NCBI GenBank assembly: GCA_024516035.1
Contig: CM044961.1
Location: 8,236,873-8,300,872, forward strand
DNA: 64,000 bases
Reading direction: 5' to 3'
DNA from: Bactericera cockerelli
Lineage: Eukaryota > Arthropoda > Insecta > Hemiptera > Triozidae
A program made the translations under genes and the position numbers. Shown in pieces: positions 1-12,059 of this stretch; the stretch's first letter is position 1, and every line of letters starts with the position of its first letter. The notes under the pieces were generated by a model that saw only the letters and a list, made by a program, of their open reading frames with translations, was not told the origin of the DNA and searched no databases.

Positions 1-62
1 AATGTTATGTTATTAATAAAAATAAAAAAAACTAACACATAAACCTGTTCCTTGTGTTTCAG

Positions 63-182
63 GAAGTTGAAGAAGCAGAGGGATCGACTCTGCCGCTACG
101 TGTATCAGAAGCTGTTCACCGAGCAGTGCATCTTCACGTACAATGCCTCGGAGGTGGACTCTTTCTGGGACACGGCGGATGG
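63..182 (+). CDS. candidate internal coding exon, possibly the N-terminal exon of the muscarinic receptor
   Basis: A GC-richer 120-bp block follows a TTTCAG acceptor (AG at 61-62) and ends at a GTAAGC donor (183). One frame is open from acceptor to donor. It encodes about 39 residues, including an N-glycosylation site (NAS), two cysteines and the string EVDSFWDTAD. Incoming and outgoing phases are both 2. The outgoing phase matches the incoming phase of the receptor exon at 18694, and the junction codon would be glycine. It could therefore be extracellular N-terminal sequence of the same receptor across an 18.5-kb intron. The phase match has a one-in-three chance of being accidental, and I do not recognise the peptide. 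It could instead belong to another + strand gene. That it is a coding exon is fairly likely; membership of this gene is inference. Confidence 0.5.
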
Positions 183-190
183 GTAAGCAA

Positions 191-273
191 CCGCCCACAC
201 GCACACACACATGCAAACACACAAACACATGCACACACACACACACACACACATACACACGCACACACACCCC
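191..273. repeat. CA-rich microsatellite
   Basis: Imperfect (CA)n and (ACAC) tract starting eight bases after the donor of the candidate exon. It is a simple repeat, and open frames through it are low-complexity artefacts. Confidence 0.9.
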
Positions 274-689
274 TATACATGCACACCATATAATTACAGG
301 GACCGGAATTTCACGCAGCTACAGAGACCCGATTTTTTTTAATAGTTTGGTATTTCTTTTTACATAAATGAAGACGTTGACTGTTTTCATTTAAAAAAAT
401 ATATTTTTCAATTTTTTTTTTCAATTATTTTCCAACGAAATTAAGCATTTTCTAAAAATGTACTTTAAAAAATGTACTAACAGCGGACAGTATGGAATCA
501 GTGTCTTTTTAGTACAAAGAGTGAAAAGGTCATTGCATGTTGCATACTCGTAGAGATGCCATGTTATATATGAGTAGGTATTCATGTTTAGAATGAATCA
601 TTAAGCCGTGTTTATTTTCTATAACTAGACTAGAGTTTACATCAACTGTATGGTTATATCAGGATGGGATTTTTACCCTCCATTTGCAG

Positions 690-885
690 GGATTTTTACC
701 CTCCATTTGGATTTTTACCCTCCACAAACCAGATACTCAAAATAACCTCAACCAGCCTGAGTGAGGCCGGGAATAGCCAGCATCACGAGAATTAAAATTT
801 GAATGGTCACCAATCCAACTCCTTATCTCGCTGGATGTTGCTTAACTTCGGTTACAGAACGAGAACCGGTGCTACTAGGGTGTAC
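690..885 (-). mobile_element. 5S rRNA-derived SINE (SINE3 type)
   Basis: Read on the - strand, the segment at about 815-880 resembles the interior of eukaryotic 5S rRNA: an ACCGGTTCTCG-like start, then CCGAAGTTAAGCAACATC, then TGG.TTGGTGACC. That region covers the 5S internal promoter. It is followed by a body, GATGCTGGCTATTCCCGGCC and then GAGGTTA, that is shared with tRNA-headed SINEs elsewhere in the window. A second copy is at 31893-32133. Confidence 0.7.
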
Positions 886-1344
886 CTTTGACCTTGCAAG
901 ATACTTATTTCGACTCGAGAATCAATCATGTAGCGCTCGCTAGGCTGATTTCTTTCTACCTCTGAAAGGCACCGCCAGGCGGGCCCGCTCAGGGGCGGCG
1001 ATCAAAGTTGGCCGAAAAATGTGTTCGAAATTTAAAATTGATTTTCGATTCGTATTCTACGAAAAATTTAAAAGACTCCTCCAACTGTAGCGTGCGCCGT
1101 GCTATATTAAATGCTGTACTATTTTTCATGTTTGTTTAAAAATGTATAGAACTTCTCACTTTTACATCTTTTTACACTGTAATGACTACCCAAACCCAAC
1201 TTACAAATTAATACGAAATTAAAATCAAAAAATTGAAATGTAAAATCTATATCTAAACTTTTAAAACGTGGCTGGACAATGGACATAGTCATTTTATTCC
1301 AACTCACAACCCTCTACACAATTATTGGTGGTTGGTGTTTCATA

Positions 1345-1740
1345 TAGCTTCGTTTAGCGGGTGTTCCGCCCGAAAGCGGCGCCAGGCAGTTTCGGCCTTA
1401 CGGTAGGAGTTACAAAACTTTACCGGGAATCAAAAGTGTTTGTCTCGGCGGGCTTACACTTTTTTTTACCTTTGAACGGCACCACCGGGAGGGTGGGGGT
1501 GCCGTTGCCGAAAATTATGTTCGAATTTTAAAATTAACATTTGATTCGTATTCTACAAATAATTTAAAGTATTTTGCCAACTATTGGTTTATTTCTATCT
1601 TGCTCCGTTCGGCGCGTATACCGCCCGAAAGCGGCGCCAGGTAGATGGGGTCTTTCGTTAGGAGATACAAAAAAAATAATCCTGGAATCAAAAGTGTTCG
1701 TCTCGGCGGGCTGACACTTTTCCACCTTTGAACTGGGTTG
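1345..1740 (-). repeat. dispersed copies of the 272-bp satellite unit
   Basis: Two diverged, inverted pieces contain TTCCGCCCGAAAGCGGCGCC or close variants, followed by the GGCCTTACGGTAGGAG-type segment and a copy of the AATCAAAAGTGTT segment. They match the reverse complement of the array at 16040-17775. Confidence 0.65.
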
Positions 1741-2807
1741 CATACGGCTTTAGGCTTAAGTATGGTCTGTTGAATACATAAGATAATAAAGAATAATTAT
1801 CCAAAAGCATAATCAAATTAAATACAATATGCTGCCACAGTAGGAATCAAACCTACAACCCTTTGGTTTGGGGTTGAAAAGTTTGCTAGCTTTCAACTAG
1901 CAATAAATAGTCTGGTGGTACCTACAACTTGATATGGACGAATTTCAATACATCGCTGAGGCCGCTTACATACGAGTATTTTAATAACATGGTAGGATTA
2001 TTATTCTATGTCGTACCGGGTACCGGGGCTACCCTAGAGCTTCGTTGTGTTCGCGCACTTGGGTCTAGGATATAGGGTGTTCCGTTGTGATACCCTACTT
2101 AGGCAGAATGAAAGTTGTCACTCCCGATCGTACTCACCCAGCCCTAGCAGAGTCGGGAATTCGCTATAGTCAATATTAACATACTGAAACACATTAATTA
2201 TGGCCTGGGTAAAACCACTACTAAATGTGAAAATTATTATTCGTACTGATATTTCTGATTATCCCAGATGAGTTTAGTGTACACTATCTACTGAACCCAG
2301 TCCCATTATTAAAGTGCGAGAAGTCTTAGCATCATAATCATGCATGAGAAATGTTGCACATCTACAAAAAAATACTATTTCCACAACTTCGAATTTCCAG
2401 AAAGAGAAAAATATAATAATTTCACCTAATGTAGGTCTACAGAGTATGTGACCCACTTGGAGAACCGAAATTAAATGGAATATAACTAGAACAAAACAGA
2501 AAGGACTCTAGTCCATTGAACCAAAACCGGAATTTTCAACACATCATAATCTTGTAGACCTTTGTTAGCAATAGGTAATGAGAACACAGATACCCTTGAA
2601 GTTAAAACTCAAACTGGTTTCTAGTTTCTATGTTAGATAAGAACTGTGAATTTCTTCTTGAGAATAACCGAAATTCGGATTAAAACCAGTTGCATAATTT
2701 AAACGCGGTGTTTACACTGACCTTACTTACTGCATTATAATAGACAGTAGTTAATAATGTCCATTACGAACTTTTGACTTATCCACAAGTGAATAATTGT
2801 CAATCGT

Positions 2808-2985
2808 CCGCTAGTAGTCAAGTGGTTAATGCGCTGGTCTAGTAATCCAGGTTGCTTAGGGATCCGTTGGATCGAATCCCACCCAGTGTATGAATTTTTC
2901 CTCATTTGAGTTTGTGACCACATAATAATAAGGTTCTGAGGTTAGGTGGTAGAAAATGCTGTGAGCATTAACCTCGCCTGGTTAG
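2808..2985 (+). mobile_element. tRNA-derived SINE, family D
   Basis: The tRNA-like head has a box-A-like AGTCAAGTGGTTAATGCG and a box-B-like GGATCGAATCC. The body contains TTGTGACCACATAATAATAA and ends with GAGCATTAACCTCGCC. The same body recurs inverted at 27060, 30028 and 44723. Confidence 0.8.
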
Positions 2986-4094
2986 CTTTTTAGCTAACCC
3001 GTGATTAGCTTCCACAAAAGAGTATTATTATTATTATCACGATAGGGATACCCAGCATAATAGAGTCGGGAATAGCCAGCAGAATGTCCATTCTCACAAT
3101 AAGGAAATTGGTGGTTTCGATATCAACCATCTCTTGACGTTCTGGTGACTATTTCCGACCAATTATGGACACATTAGTTCCTCGTGATTGGTTCACATTG
3201 TATACACGAGGCAATTTTGAAATTTTATACTTTTGTTTATATTCCTATTTTCATAAAAAATACCGAGACACTTAAAATGTTAACGTTTGATGCCTTGGTG
3301 TTTCAAACACCCGCACTCACCGTCTTACCCTACTTGATACCCGAGGTACGGCCTTCTATGTATTTCCCCTTCGTACTTTACACACGTGGCCTTAATTCTG
3401 TTTTTAATAGTCCTGCTCCATACCTGAGACATTGCGAAGTATGTGTTTTTCTAACCTTATGGCCGTGTATATTTCCTAGTCCTACTGTATAACACTAATA
3501 TTTAGCATACGTCTTACTCAATAACGCATGCAAAAAATAAATGTTATAACATCGATCTAGTCCTAGGGATTTGAACTTGATCCATACTATATGAGATATA
3601 CCTGCAATACTCTGACGCAAGCTTGTGTCGAAACATTTTTGACCGAAACTAGGTAAAATTTCTATCATTTAGGTATTAAATGAAATAAATTTTACGGCTG
3701 ACTTTTTTTATGGTTCCTTTAAACCCATCATTTTGAAATAACCACAAGAAATAACCACAATTTGGTTATATTTATTTGAAACCTACCTAATCATTGTTCT
3801 ATCAAACACATTGGCTGAGGTTTAAGTGCGCCCCATACAAATAAAAGACATAAATATTGTCTGAAATAGGTTTGGGTGCTATGAAACAATATATGGAAGT
3901 GACGGAAGGTAAGAAGTGTCGTGAAATACATACACAGAAATTGTTTATTCGTAATAATATAGTTGGGACGTTTTATTGATAATTTAGATCGTAAGAATAG
4001 TCCACTTGGTAGGTTTTGGTAGACTTTTATAGACTGGTATGAAAATGGTTGTGAATGCCTTTAGGAAAACTTCCGAAGTATATGGCCTTCGATC

Positions 4095-4240
4095 CATTCG
4101 TGAATATTGAAGATATCAAACACCTCGGCCGAGGTGTGAAGAACGCCTATACAAAGAAAGAGACAGCCCGGCAGAGTGTAAGGTTACGGAAAACATAGTT
4201 CCCATGCATTTCATGTTCTTTCAGCCAGCGAAAAGTGCAA
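4095..4240 (-). repeat. dispersed repeat with the palindrome CACCTCGGCCGAGGTG
   Basis: A perfect 18-bp palindrome spans 4120-4137. The flanking sequence (GAAGAACGCC, GCAGAGTGTAAGG, then CATAGTTCCCATG) is found in inverted orientation at 22172-22300. A weaker relative lies at 3805-3870. No coding capacity is visible. Confidence 0.6.
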
Positions 4241-4869
4241 CATGAATTTCAAAAATTGTGATTTTTATTGCAGAAATGGACTCTACGTTGAAAAATAAGT
4301 TGATTTGACTTTTTGTTAGACTTCCTAGGCCAACGGGAACCCTATTTTCGAGATCCCCCATCAATCGTGAAAGACATGAAAGATTCATAAAAAAAAAATT
4401 CTGTTCTTTTTTTTTTTCATACGGATCCTTTGAGACCCGACTTAGTGTCCTTAACTTGGTATTGAAGATTAAGTGAGTTGTCTATAGTGATCAAGATATA
4501 ATGAAGATGAGCCCAGACCAAAAAAATTCTAAATTATAATCGGGCGGCCCATTTGGGCGGCCTCGGGTTTTGGGAGCCCAAATCGGGAATTGAAGGATAA
4601 AACTATTCTTAAGTGGTATCAAATGAAAGATCTTGATGAGCAGATACCTAATTTATTGGTTTTATTCCTTCATCCGGTCCACTGGGTGGCACCTGGTGGC
4701 CTTTTCATTCTCTTTGGCGAGTAGGTACCTTCGAATCCTTAGCACAGTGGTCAGATCTTGACCAGTATGTATTTTTCGAGATGACCTCGCTCTCTCTTTG
4801 CAAAACTTTAATGTTTAAGTTTCCAAGTATTAATTTAGTTAGATCATTTTCTGTCCTCGTTTTTAGAAG

Positions 4870-4950
4870 ACAATTTTGTCTATTGGTAGCAGTAGCATAC
4901 TCGACATGAAACCCAGTCAGCGCGGGTTCGAATCCTGGCGGGGACGAAAT
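4870..4950 (+). mobile_element. tRNA-like SINE head
   Basis: TTGGTAGCAGTAGCATAC followed by GGGTTCGAATCCTGGCGGGG gives the box A/box B layout of a tRNA-derived element. I found no convincing complete cloverleaf. Confidence 0.45.
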
Positions 4951-5189
4951 CTTTTAGCTTTATTTTTTCAATTTGGGCTTAACGTTGTTCTGTTTTTCCG
5001 CTCTTTATATTTAATCTTGATGACGACCCTATTACCCTCGCGAGGAAAATTGTGGTAGTTGTAGAATTGGGCAATGACCTGTGGTGCGGCATTACGAAAT
5101 TGTTTTTTAACAATCATGGTTGAATGGAGGTAAAATATGATGAATTAGCTCTCGTAATGTCGATGCTACTCACTAAATGTTGTGACAAA

Positions 5190-5345
5190 GTAGTGCCCTT
5201 GGCTAAGTGGGTAGCGTACTAGTCAGCCTGACTTGGGTTCGATCCCCATCAGGGCAGTTTTTTTTTTTCTCTGTCCATGTATGTCCAGGGTACACTCATA
5301 CCTCGTGAGGTCTTGATAAGGGACGTCATCGAGTTATCTCCCGAC
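5190..5345 (+). mobile_element. tRNA-derived SINE related to family B
   Basis: The head contains TTGGCTAAGTGGGTAGCGTA and GGGTTCGATCCCCATCAGGG. A T-run, TCTGTCCATGTATG and CATACCTCGTGAGG follow; the last motif is the family B body motif. Confidence 0.6.
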
Positions 5346-5489
5346 CAAAAATTTGGTTAGGTAGGTACCACGAGTTCACTCCCGCTCAGGATTTTATCAA
5401 CACCGAATTCTCTCCCGTCGATTGCATTTTTACCTGAGTTTATACCTACATAGTTTAGGCCTAGCATAAATTATATAATAGAAATACCT

Positions 5490-5640
5490 AATAGGCTTTC
5501 TATGTATTTTACCTAACCCTACTATGAACCCGAGGCATTGCCTTCTATGTATTATCCCTAAACCTACTATATTCCTGAGGCATGGCCTTCTATGTATTTT
5601 ACCTAACTCTACTATACACTCAAGATTCTATACCTTTTAT
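5490..5640 (-). repeat. inverted relatives of the 45-bp tandem unit
   Basis: About three units contain TTCTATGTATTTTACCTAAC and GAGGCATGGCCTTC. They are the reverse complement of the 45-bp unit at 8236-8505 and directly abut the 21-bp minisatellite. Confidence 0.65.
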
Positions 5641-5689
5641 TAGGTAGACATTTTAAAGATTTCCATATAAAAAGATGATTCTTATATAA

Positions 5690-6303
5690 AATACGTTCAT
5701 GCCTCAATACACTAAGGCCATGGTTCAATACACTACGGTCATGCCTCAATACACTACGGCCATGCCTCAATACACTACGTTCATGCCTCAATACACTACG
5801 GCCATGCCTCAATACACTACGTTCATGCCTCAATACACTGCGTTCATGCCTCAATACACTACGGCCATGCCTCAATACACTACGGTCATCGGTCATGCCT
5901 CAATACACTACGTTCATGCCTCAATACACTACGTTCATGCCTCAATACACTACGTTCATGCCTCAATACACTACGGCCATGCCTCAATACACTACGGCCA
6001 TGCCTCAATACACTACGGTCATGCCTCAATACACTACGTTCATGCCTCAATACACTACGGCCATGCCTCAATACACTACGTTCATGCTTCAATACACTAC
6101 GTTCATGCCTCAATACAGTACGGTCATGCTTCAATACACTACGGTCATGCCTCAATAAACTACGGTCATGCCTCAATAAACTACGGTCATGCCTCAATAC
6201 ACTACGGCCATGCCTCTATACACTACGGTCATGCCTCAATACACTACGGCCATGCCTCTATACACTACGGTCATTCCTCAATACACTACGGCCATGCCTC
6301 GGC
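5690..6303. repeat. 21-bp minisatellite, about 29 copies
   Basis: The unit is CATGCCTCAATACACTACG followed by GC, GT or TT. The unit length is a multiple of three, so all copies stay open and encode a heptapeptide (MPQYTT plus A, V or F). A 6-bp insertion near 5885 changes the frame. The base variation is confined mostly to the GCC/GTC/TTC position. I regard it as non-coding. Confidence 0.9.
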
Positions 6304-7101
6304 CCGCAAAGCAGGCGACAGCCCCCTAGTCTGACCATAAGTAAAAACCGTGAATTGGGCGATTTAACGATTTAATAACATATAATAAACTGCGATGTGC
6401 AATGAGCGCACCCATCAGTTCGAGTCGCGGGAAAGTTATATTTTTAGGGTACCTACACTATTATTTTTGAAAATATCATATCACAAGTTATGCCACAGAG
6501 GCATTTATACAACGAACGTAAACAGTTGCCCCGTAAGAGCAATATAAGCAAGCGTCAGAAAAGACATGAATTCAATTTTAGAGTCAGGTGTAGTGTAAAT
6601 AGTGTAATATTACGTAATAATCTGGGTAGTTCATAAGTTGAAATCTTTTGTAAGTCGTCAACTATCTCTAAGAAAATTCTAGTGTCTTTATCAGTAAGTA
6701 CTGTGTCCCAATCTTTGTTTTGAGTCCAAGATCATAAAATGAACTCTCGTTTAGTTACTTTGGCCTCAGGATTAACTTTTAAGTTAATATGCTTCAAGCT
6801 AATAGAGTCAGTATCTATATGCCAGTGAATACCCAACACATTTTGGACGGGTTGAACACTTTTTATTTTAAGATAAGATTTATTTATTGGTGTACATCAA
6901 ATTTACAATTTGTTTACACAAGTCAAATACATATACAGAAATGGGGCAGGGGAAGGAAAAGACATAATAGAACTTAAGAAGTAACAAACTAAGTAAATTG
7001 TAAGCTGGACCATATCACTCAAACTACAACTCAAAAATTCTTCTAAGGAATAAAAAGCCTCCTTTTTTATTTCGTCAGGAAGAGAATCGAACTTAGGACT
7101 C

Positions 7102-7371
7102 TTAGGGCGGAATTAATAGACAACATCAATAACTTAAGTCGTTGGTAAGTGTCGGTTTTCCCTATCTTACACAGTACGCAATCGGTGACTTAGCGCCACA
7201 GAGGTATTACAAAAACGTCTATTAATTTCGCCCTTAGGGTGGAATTAATAGACGTTTTTGTAATACCTCTGTGGCGCTAAGTCATGGATTGCGTATTGTG
7301 TAATATGGGGAAAATTGACGTTTTGACGTTCAGACTTCAGTGATTGATGTTGTCTATTAATTTCGCCCTTA
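7102..7371. mobile_element. two head-to-head Tourist-like (PIF/Harbinger) MITEs
   Basis: The order is TTA, a 129-bp element (7105-7233), TTA, a 132-bp element (7237-7368), TTA. Each element begins with GGGCGGAATTAATAGAC (GGGTGG in the second) and ends with GTCTATTAATTTCGCCC. The second is largely the reverse complement of the first, so the whole is a long near-perfect hairpin. A three-base TTA duplication with GGGC-type ends is typical of PIF/Harbinger elements. No transposase is present. Confidence 0.75.
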
Positions 7372-8026
7372 CAGTTAGTAGACCATGCGCGCAGATTTAG
7401 CGAAGCATCATGAAAAATATCACAAGATTTAAATTTTTGTAAGGCAATATCGTCATCAGTAACTGCTGGATTATCTGTAATGCCTAGCGTCTCTAGATCC
7501 CAGAATAATCTCAAATCATGTTCTTGAGTTAAAGGTCTGATTTCTGATAGTTGAGCGGTCTGTCTTTTATCTCTTCAAAAACAAATGGGATCTTGAGGTC
7601 GTTGTGGATTGTTTTATTCGTTGTGGATTGTTTTTTTACAAGTTTAAACAAGGTACTAACTTGTGATCCACACTGAATGAAAAAATACCTGAATCATATT
7701 TTTTCAAATGGCCCAAGTGATGGATTTTTTTTGATCCCTTCGCACGTAAAATGACCTTTTCTAATGAGATTTTGGCTCATCTGATGAACTCCGTCGCTTC
7801 GTAAAGATTAATAATAATAGGGAATATCTCAGAGTTGAATTTGTACAGACAAGCTGGGGTAATCTAGTGCGAGTAGTCTCTAGATGCCTCAGTGTCTAGC
7901 TGTCTACTGCTGGTATCATCCCTGGATCAGACTACTCGTCTACAGTTGTAGGTACGAGTAGGAATGTTACGCGGGCCAGGCTACTTGTCTAAAATCAGTC
8001 CGAGAGTCATTTTATTTGGCAATAGG

Positions 8027-8640
8027 TGAGTTCGGTGCGAAGATTACCCGCACCTTTTTCGCATGTATGAATTCGGTGCCGCCTAAAAAAGGTGATGTAC
8101 GAGTTCGGTGCGGTCTTAATGACTTATAAATTGATTTTTTGTTTATAATGTACTAGTTGCTTGTTAACATTCATCCTGCTGTTATTAAGTTAGTAGATTA
8201 TTTTGTAGATAGTTACATTCAGCAAGACTGTTCATTTCCTCCTTGAAGGCCATGCCTTGGGTTTATAGTAGGGTTAGATAAAATACAATGAAGGCCATGC
8301 GTTGAGTTTATAGTAGGTTTAGGTAAAATACAATGAAGGCCATGCCTTGGGTTTATAGTAGGGTTAAGTAAAATACAATGACGGCCATGCCTTGGGTTTA
8401 TAGTAGGGTTAGAAAAAATACAATGAAGGCCATGCCTTGGGTTTATAGTAGGGTTAGATAAAATACAATGACGGCCATGCCTCGGTTTATTAATTGAAGG
8501 CCATGCCTATAAGGAAAAAAATACTATAATTACCTGATCATCAGGGCAAGTACCAGGGCACCGAATTCATACATGACCTTTTTTGCCGCGGCACCGAACT
8601 CATACATTTTTTTATTTTCCGCACCGAACTCATACATAGC
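8027..8640. mobile_element. fold-back element enclosing a 45-bp tandem array
   Basis: The left arm (8027-8114) contains TGTATGAATTCGGTGCCGC, and the right arm (8556-8638) contains its inverse, GCGGCACCGAACTCATACA. Each arm has two or three copies of the GAGTTCGGTGCGG core. Between them, at 8236-8505, lie six copies of a 45-bp unit containing GAAGGCCATGCCTTGGGTTT. No coding sequence is present. Confidence 0.65.
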
Positions 8641-9224
8641 CTTTTATTTCGATAAAGGTTGATAGGATTAAATCTATAAGTATTAGGTACCAAATGAACG
8701 GTTGCGAGACTTGTTTCAAAATACATGGCGCAAATAACCGTAGGTTCACTGCGGTTATTTCAACCATTTGGAAAGAGCATTTTTAAATAATGTACCTAAT
8801 TAAAACAAAGGTAGTATAATAATATAATATATTATATTATTTTTAGGGTGTAATTCCGACTGTAGTAGGAAAGAATACAATGGTCTATAGCAAGGGTCTG
8901 AATTTTTGAGTTGTGATCATGTAGTTGAATGCAACGTTAAACCCAATTTTTTTACTATTATTATTATTAAAAATAATAATAATAATAAAATAAAATAAAT
9001 CCAACGGGGTACAAGCTTGCAATGCAAGGATTATTGTGTATAATACCAGGACGGTTGCAATACTTTAACAGGATATTGTAAACTTGTATTTGGAGACTGG
9101 CATCTCCACGGCCCTAGTCCACCTGAGCTGATGGTGTAAAACTGTAAAAGCATACTTAAAGCATTAAGTCTGTATTTTAAAGTTTTGCACTAATGGATAA
9201 AATCTAAGAAAAAAATAAATGAGG

Positions 9225-9325
9225 AAAATCCAAGCATGGGGTGGGATTCGATCCACGAATCACGGATCCCCACGCGCTGGATTTTTTACATTACAGATAC
9301 GGTGCGCCGTAACCACATCAACTAC
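9225..9325 (-). mobile_element. tRNA-derived SINE head, family D-like
   Basis: GGGTGGGATTCGATCCACG and a following GATCCCCACGCG on the + strand are the inverse of a tRNA-like head. The SINE body is short or absent. Confidence 0.45.
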
Positions 9326-9384
9326 TAATGCTGCATGATTTTTAAATTATACCTTATAAATACTTCATTTGTACATAAATGTAC

Positions 9385-9465
9385 TACAGTAAACTTTGCC
9401 TATAACGACGGTCAAGGGACCGGGAACTTTTCGTCGGTATAGGCGAATGTCGTTTTAACCTAATG
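9385..9465. mobile_element. possible DNA-transposon terminal remnant
   Basis: GCCTATAACGACGGTCAAGG and then TCGTCGGTATAGGCGAATG form two related segments in inverted order. This is the look of a pogo/Tigger-like terminus. It is short and I cannot confirm the family. Confidence 0.3.
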
Positions 9466-9694
9466 TACTTATGTAGTTGCATATTCATTTTATGTGGGGG
9501 TAAAATTGTCAATACAAAGGTACATTTTAACAAGGTAATGGTTATACCGTCACAATGTAGCGTGGTACTTCAATCTTTTATGTTCACACCAGATTTTTTT
9601 TACCCTACATGTTACTCAAAAAATATTTTCGTTTTCGTTAATATTCGAGGCAGATACGTTGGTGGTACCATAATAAAAAAAAGTTTATTAAAAA

Positions 9695-9842
9695 AAAAAA
9701 AAGTTATCATATTTGTGTTAATCACTTTCGTGATATCACAACTACTCAAACTCGCTTACTAAATCCACGCTGAAACCGGGACTTGAACCACCGACCTCCA
9801 GGTTACAAGTCCGCTGCCTTATCGATCAAGCCACTGAGGTCG
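9695..9842 (-). mobile_element. tRNA-derived SINE, family C
   Basis: On the - strand it has a GCTTGATCGATAAGGC head, GTTCAAGTCCCGGTTTCAGC, then GTTTGAGTAGTTGTGATATC and GTGATTAACACAAATATG. It ends in an A-run on the element's own strand. Other copies are at 49465 and 58418. Confidence 0.8.
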
Positions 9843-10274
9843 GTCAAAAAAACATATATCAATAATGGAAATCCGCTCAATTTCTATCGCCAAGTGTAAT
9901 ACGATTTAAACCAATCACGAGGAAGTATTGTGTCCATAATTGGCAGTGTATTTTATTTATGTTTTTATGAATCATGTAAATTGAAAAAAAAAAGTTTATA
10001 AATTGTCACCTACTTGGCTTATACCAAATCGACAGGACACCAAGACATTAAAATCAAAAGAGAAATTTTCTAGGTACTTCTTAAACAACGATGTAGGATC
10101 TTTGAATGACACTTTTTTCCACGATTAGTGACCAAGTAATTGTGCAAGATTTCTTTTTATTTCATCAGAAATGAATTCGATGGGTAACGGACTCCTCCCT
10201 CTAGCCTTTCTTCTATCTATAGGTATTAAGTATTCAATAGTTGGTAACAAACCATAGTGAAAGATAGGAGAATC

Positions 10275-10490
10275 TGTAGCCACCTTAGTCGAGAGGGTAC
10301 AGCGCTAGGCTTGCACGTACGGTGACCTGGGTTCGAATCCCAGAGTAGTCGGAATTTTTGGACTGTCTCATGAATGTTACGGTTGTTACGGGGTCGACTC
10401 ATACCTCGTGAGGAAAAATTAGTTGTTACTTTAATGTGAGCAGCAACCAGTGGCGGAAAAGGCAAAAACATTACGGCAAAAGAAAAATAC
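10275..10490 (+). mobile_element. tRNA-derived SINE, family B
   Basis: GCGCTAGGCTTGCACGTACG, then GGTGACCTGGGTTCGAATCC form the head. The body contains CATACCTCGTGAGGAAAAA and a CAGTGGCGG motif. The family recurs at 14363, 45065, 47321, 54110 and 57866. Confidence 0.8.
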
Positions 10491-10599
10491 TTGGATTTAT
10501 TAAAAGAAACATACACATTTATTTATTCTATGATTTTTATTAAATAAGATAGGAAAAGAGGAATTTTTTGGAGTCGACAACTTTGATTCCAGAAAACTG

Positions 10600-10900
10600 T
10601 TCTTTTTTTGTATTTCTACCGTAAGGCCCCAGCTGCCTGTCACCGCTTTCGGGCGAGATATCCGTCGAACAGAGCAAGAAAGAAGAAGGTTAATAATCGG
10701 AGTAGCTAATATTTTACTTCTGATAAATTTCTAATATTAGAAATGGGAAGTGTTCTACTGTGTTCTTTTTTTACATATATATCATCTTTAAATTTGGAAC
10801 ATATTTTTCGGCTAACTTTGATCGCCAACCCTAGGCGACCCCGCCGCTTTCAAAGGTGAAAAAGTGTCTGCCTGCCGATACGAACACTTTTGACTCCTAT
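10600..10900 (+). repeat. dispersed 272-bp satellite unit
   Basis: A diverged full-length unit contains CGTAAGGCCCCAGCTGCC, CGCTTTCGGGCGAGATATCC and then ACATATTTTTCGGCTAAC. Matching blocks occur in the array at 16040-17775. Confidence 0.7.
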
Positions 10901-12059
10901 CATAAAACTAACTTGTTACTAATCCTAGATACTCAATATTATGTATTCGTATGTTTTGTATTTCTGTATCCATGAGACCTGTGGTATCTATTGATGACTC
11001 ACACTCGAGAGGTTTATCAGTTCATGAGTGCCTTTCTCGTTTTCAACAAGAGATTCTATGAATCATTGAACGATGCCAAAACAATGGCTTTTTAAGACAA
11101 ATATAAAAACCGGTGATAGAGCAGTACCCTTTGAATTGCTTCTTATTTTTTTGTCTTCTTATTACTTTCCTTATTCCTTCACATTTCTGGACGAATCAGC
11201 CTCAGTATATCTAAGAAGATGTTTTCAGCCATTTGTTCCGCGCGTCCGCTTTGACTAACTTTTATTATTATTTATCCTAGATTGAGGTTGTGACATATCA
11301 AATTTATTGATTATGAAGTGTTGATTACGAATTGGGCATTGATTTTTAGCTATCTGTTACCGTTGAGTCACCAGTGGCTGAACTCGACTTCTTTTTGGGG
11401 GACAAGGAAAGTCGTGTGATGTTAACTCCAGAATTTGTTCGAATAGAAATAGACTTTTGCTTGTTACTTCAGAGAAATTTAGTAATCGGATTCACGAGGA
11501 AGTATGGAGTCCATAATTGGCAGAGTAATTTTTGCTTTTTTAGCTAAAAGTAGTGTTTTGAAAACCTGTAAAATCGAGTGATTGATAAATCTATGTTGTA
11601 TAATATACTTTACCTTGACAATTCTTTTAGTTTCTTAAATTACCCATGTAATGAAACATAAATAATTATATAAGTAACAAAAAAGATTCCGATATTTAGT
11701 CGATTTGGAGCTATTACCTTGTTTCTTGTAATTGAAATAGTGCCAAGTGTAAAACATGTGATTCCCTACTCAAGACCCTAGGACCTAGGAAAATCTACGA
11801 AAGGATTACATACACATCTTTGCACAAAACACAAGAAAAATGATCTCAGACCATCAACATCAACGAGTCAATTGGTGGAGAAATCTGCGGCTCATGAACC
11901 TCAACAATAGAGAAAAAGAAGATTACGCTTTCACAAGCAGAAGCTCAATTTCAGGTGACACCGTCAATGATGTTTTGGCGAGAATGACAGCGCTTGATGG
12001 TGTAGTTGGTCAAGTCAAACGATCCGACAGAGCTTCTCCGAGCTTCGTGTATAAATAGA

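Noticed and set aside
3184..3492. 102-codon + strand frame
   Set aside because: No recognisable domain; it overlaps relatives of the 45-bp repeat and has no splice or promoter support.
5699..6334. 211-codon frame with heptapeptide repeats
   Set aside because: It is created by a 21-bp minisatellite that stays open because its unit is a multiple of three.
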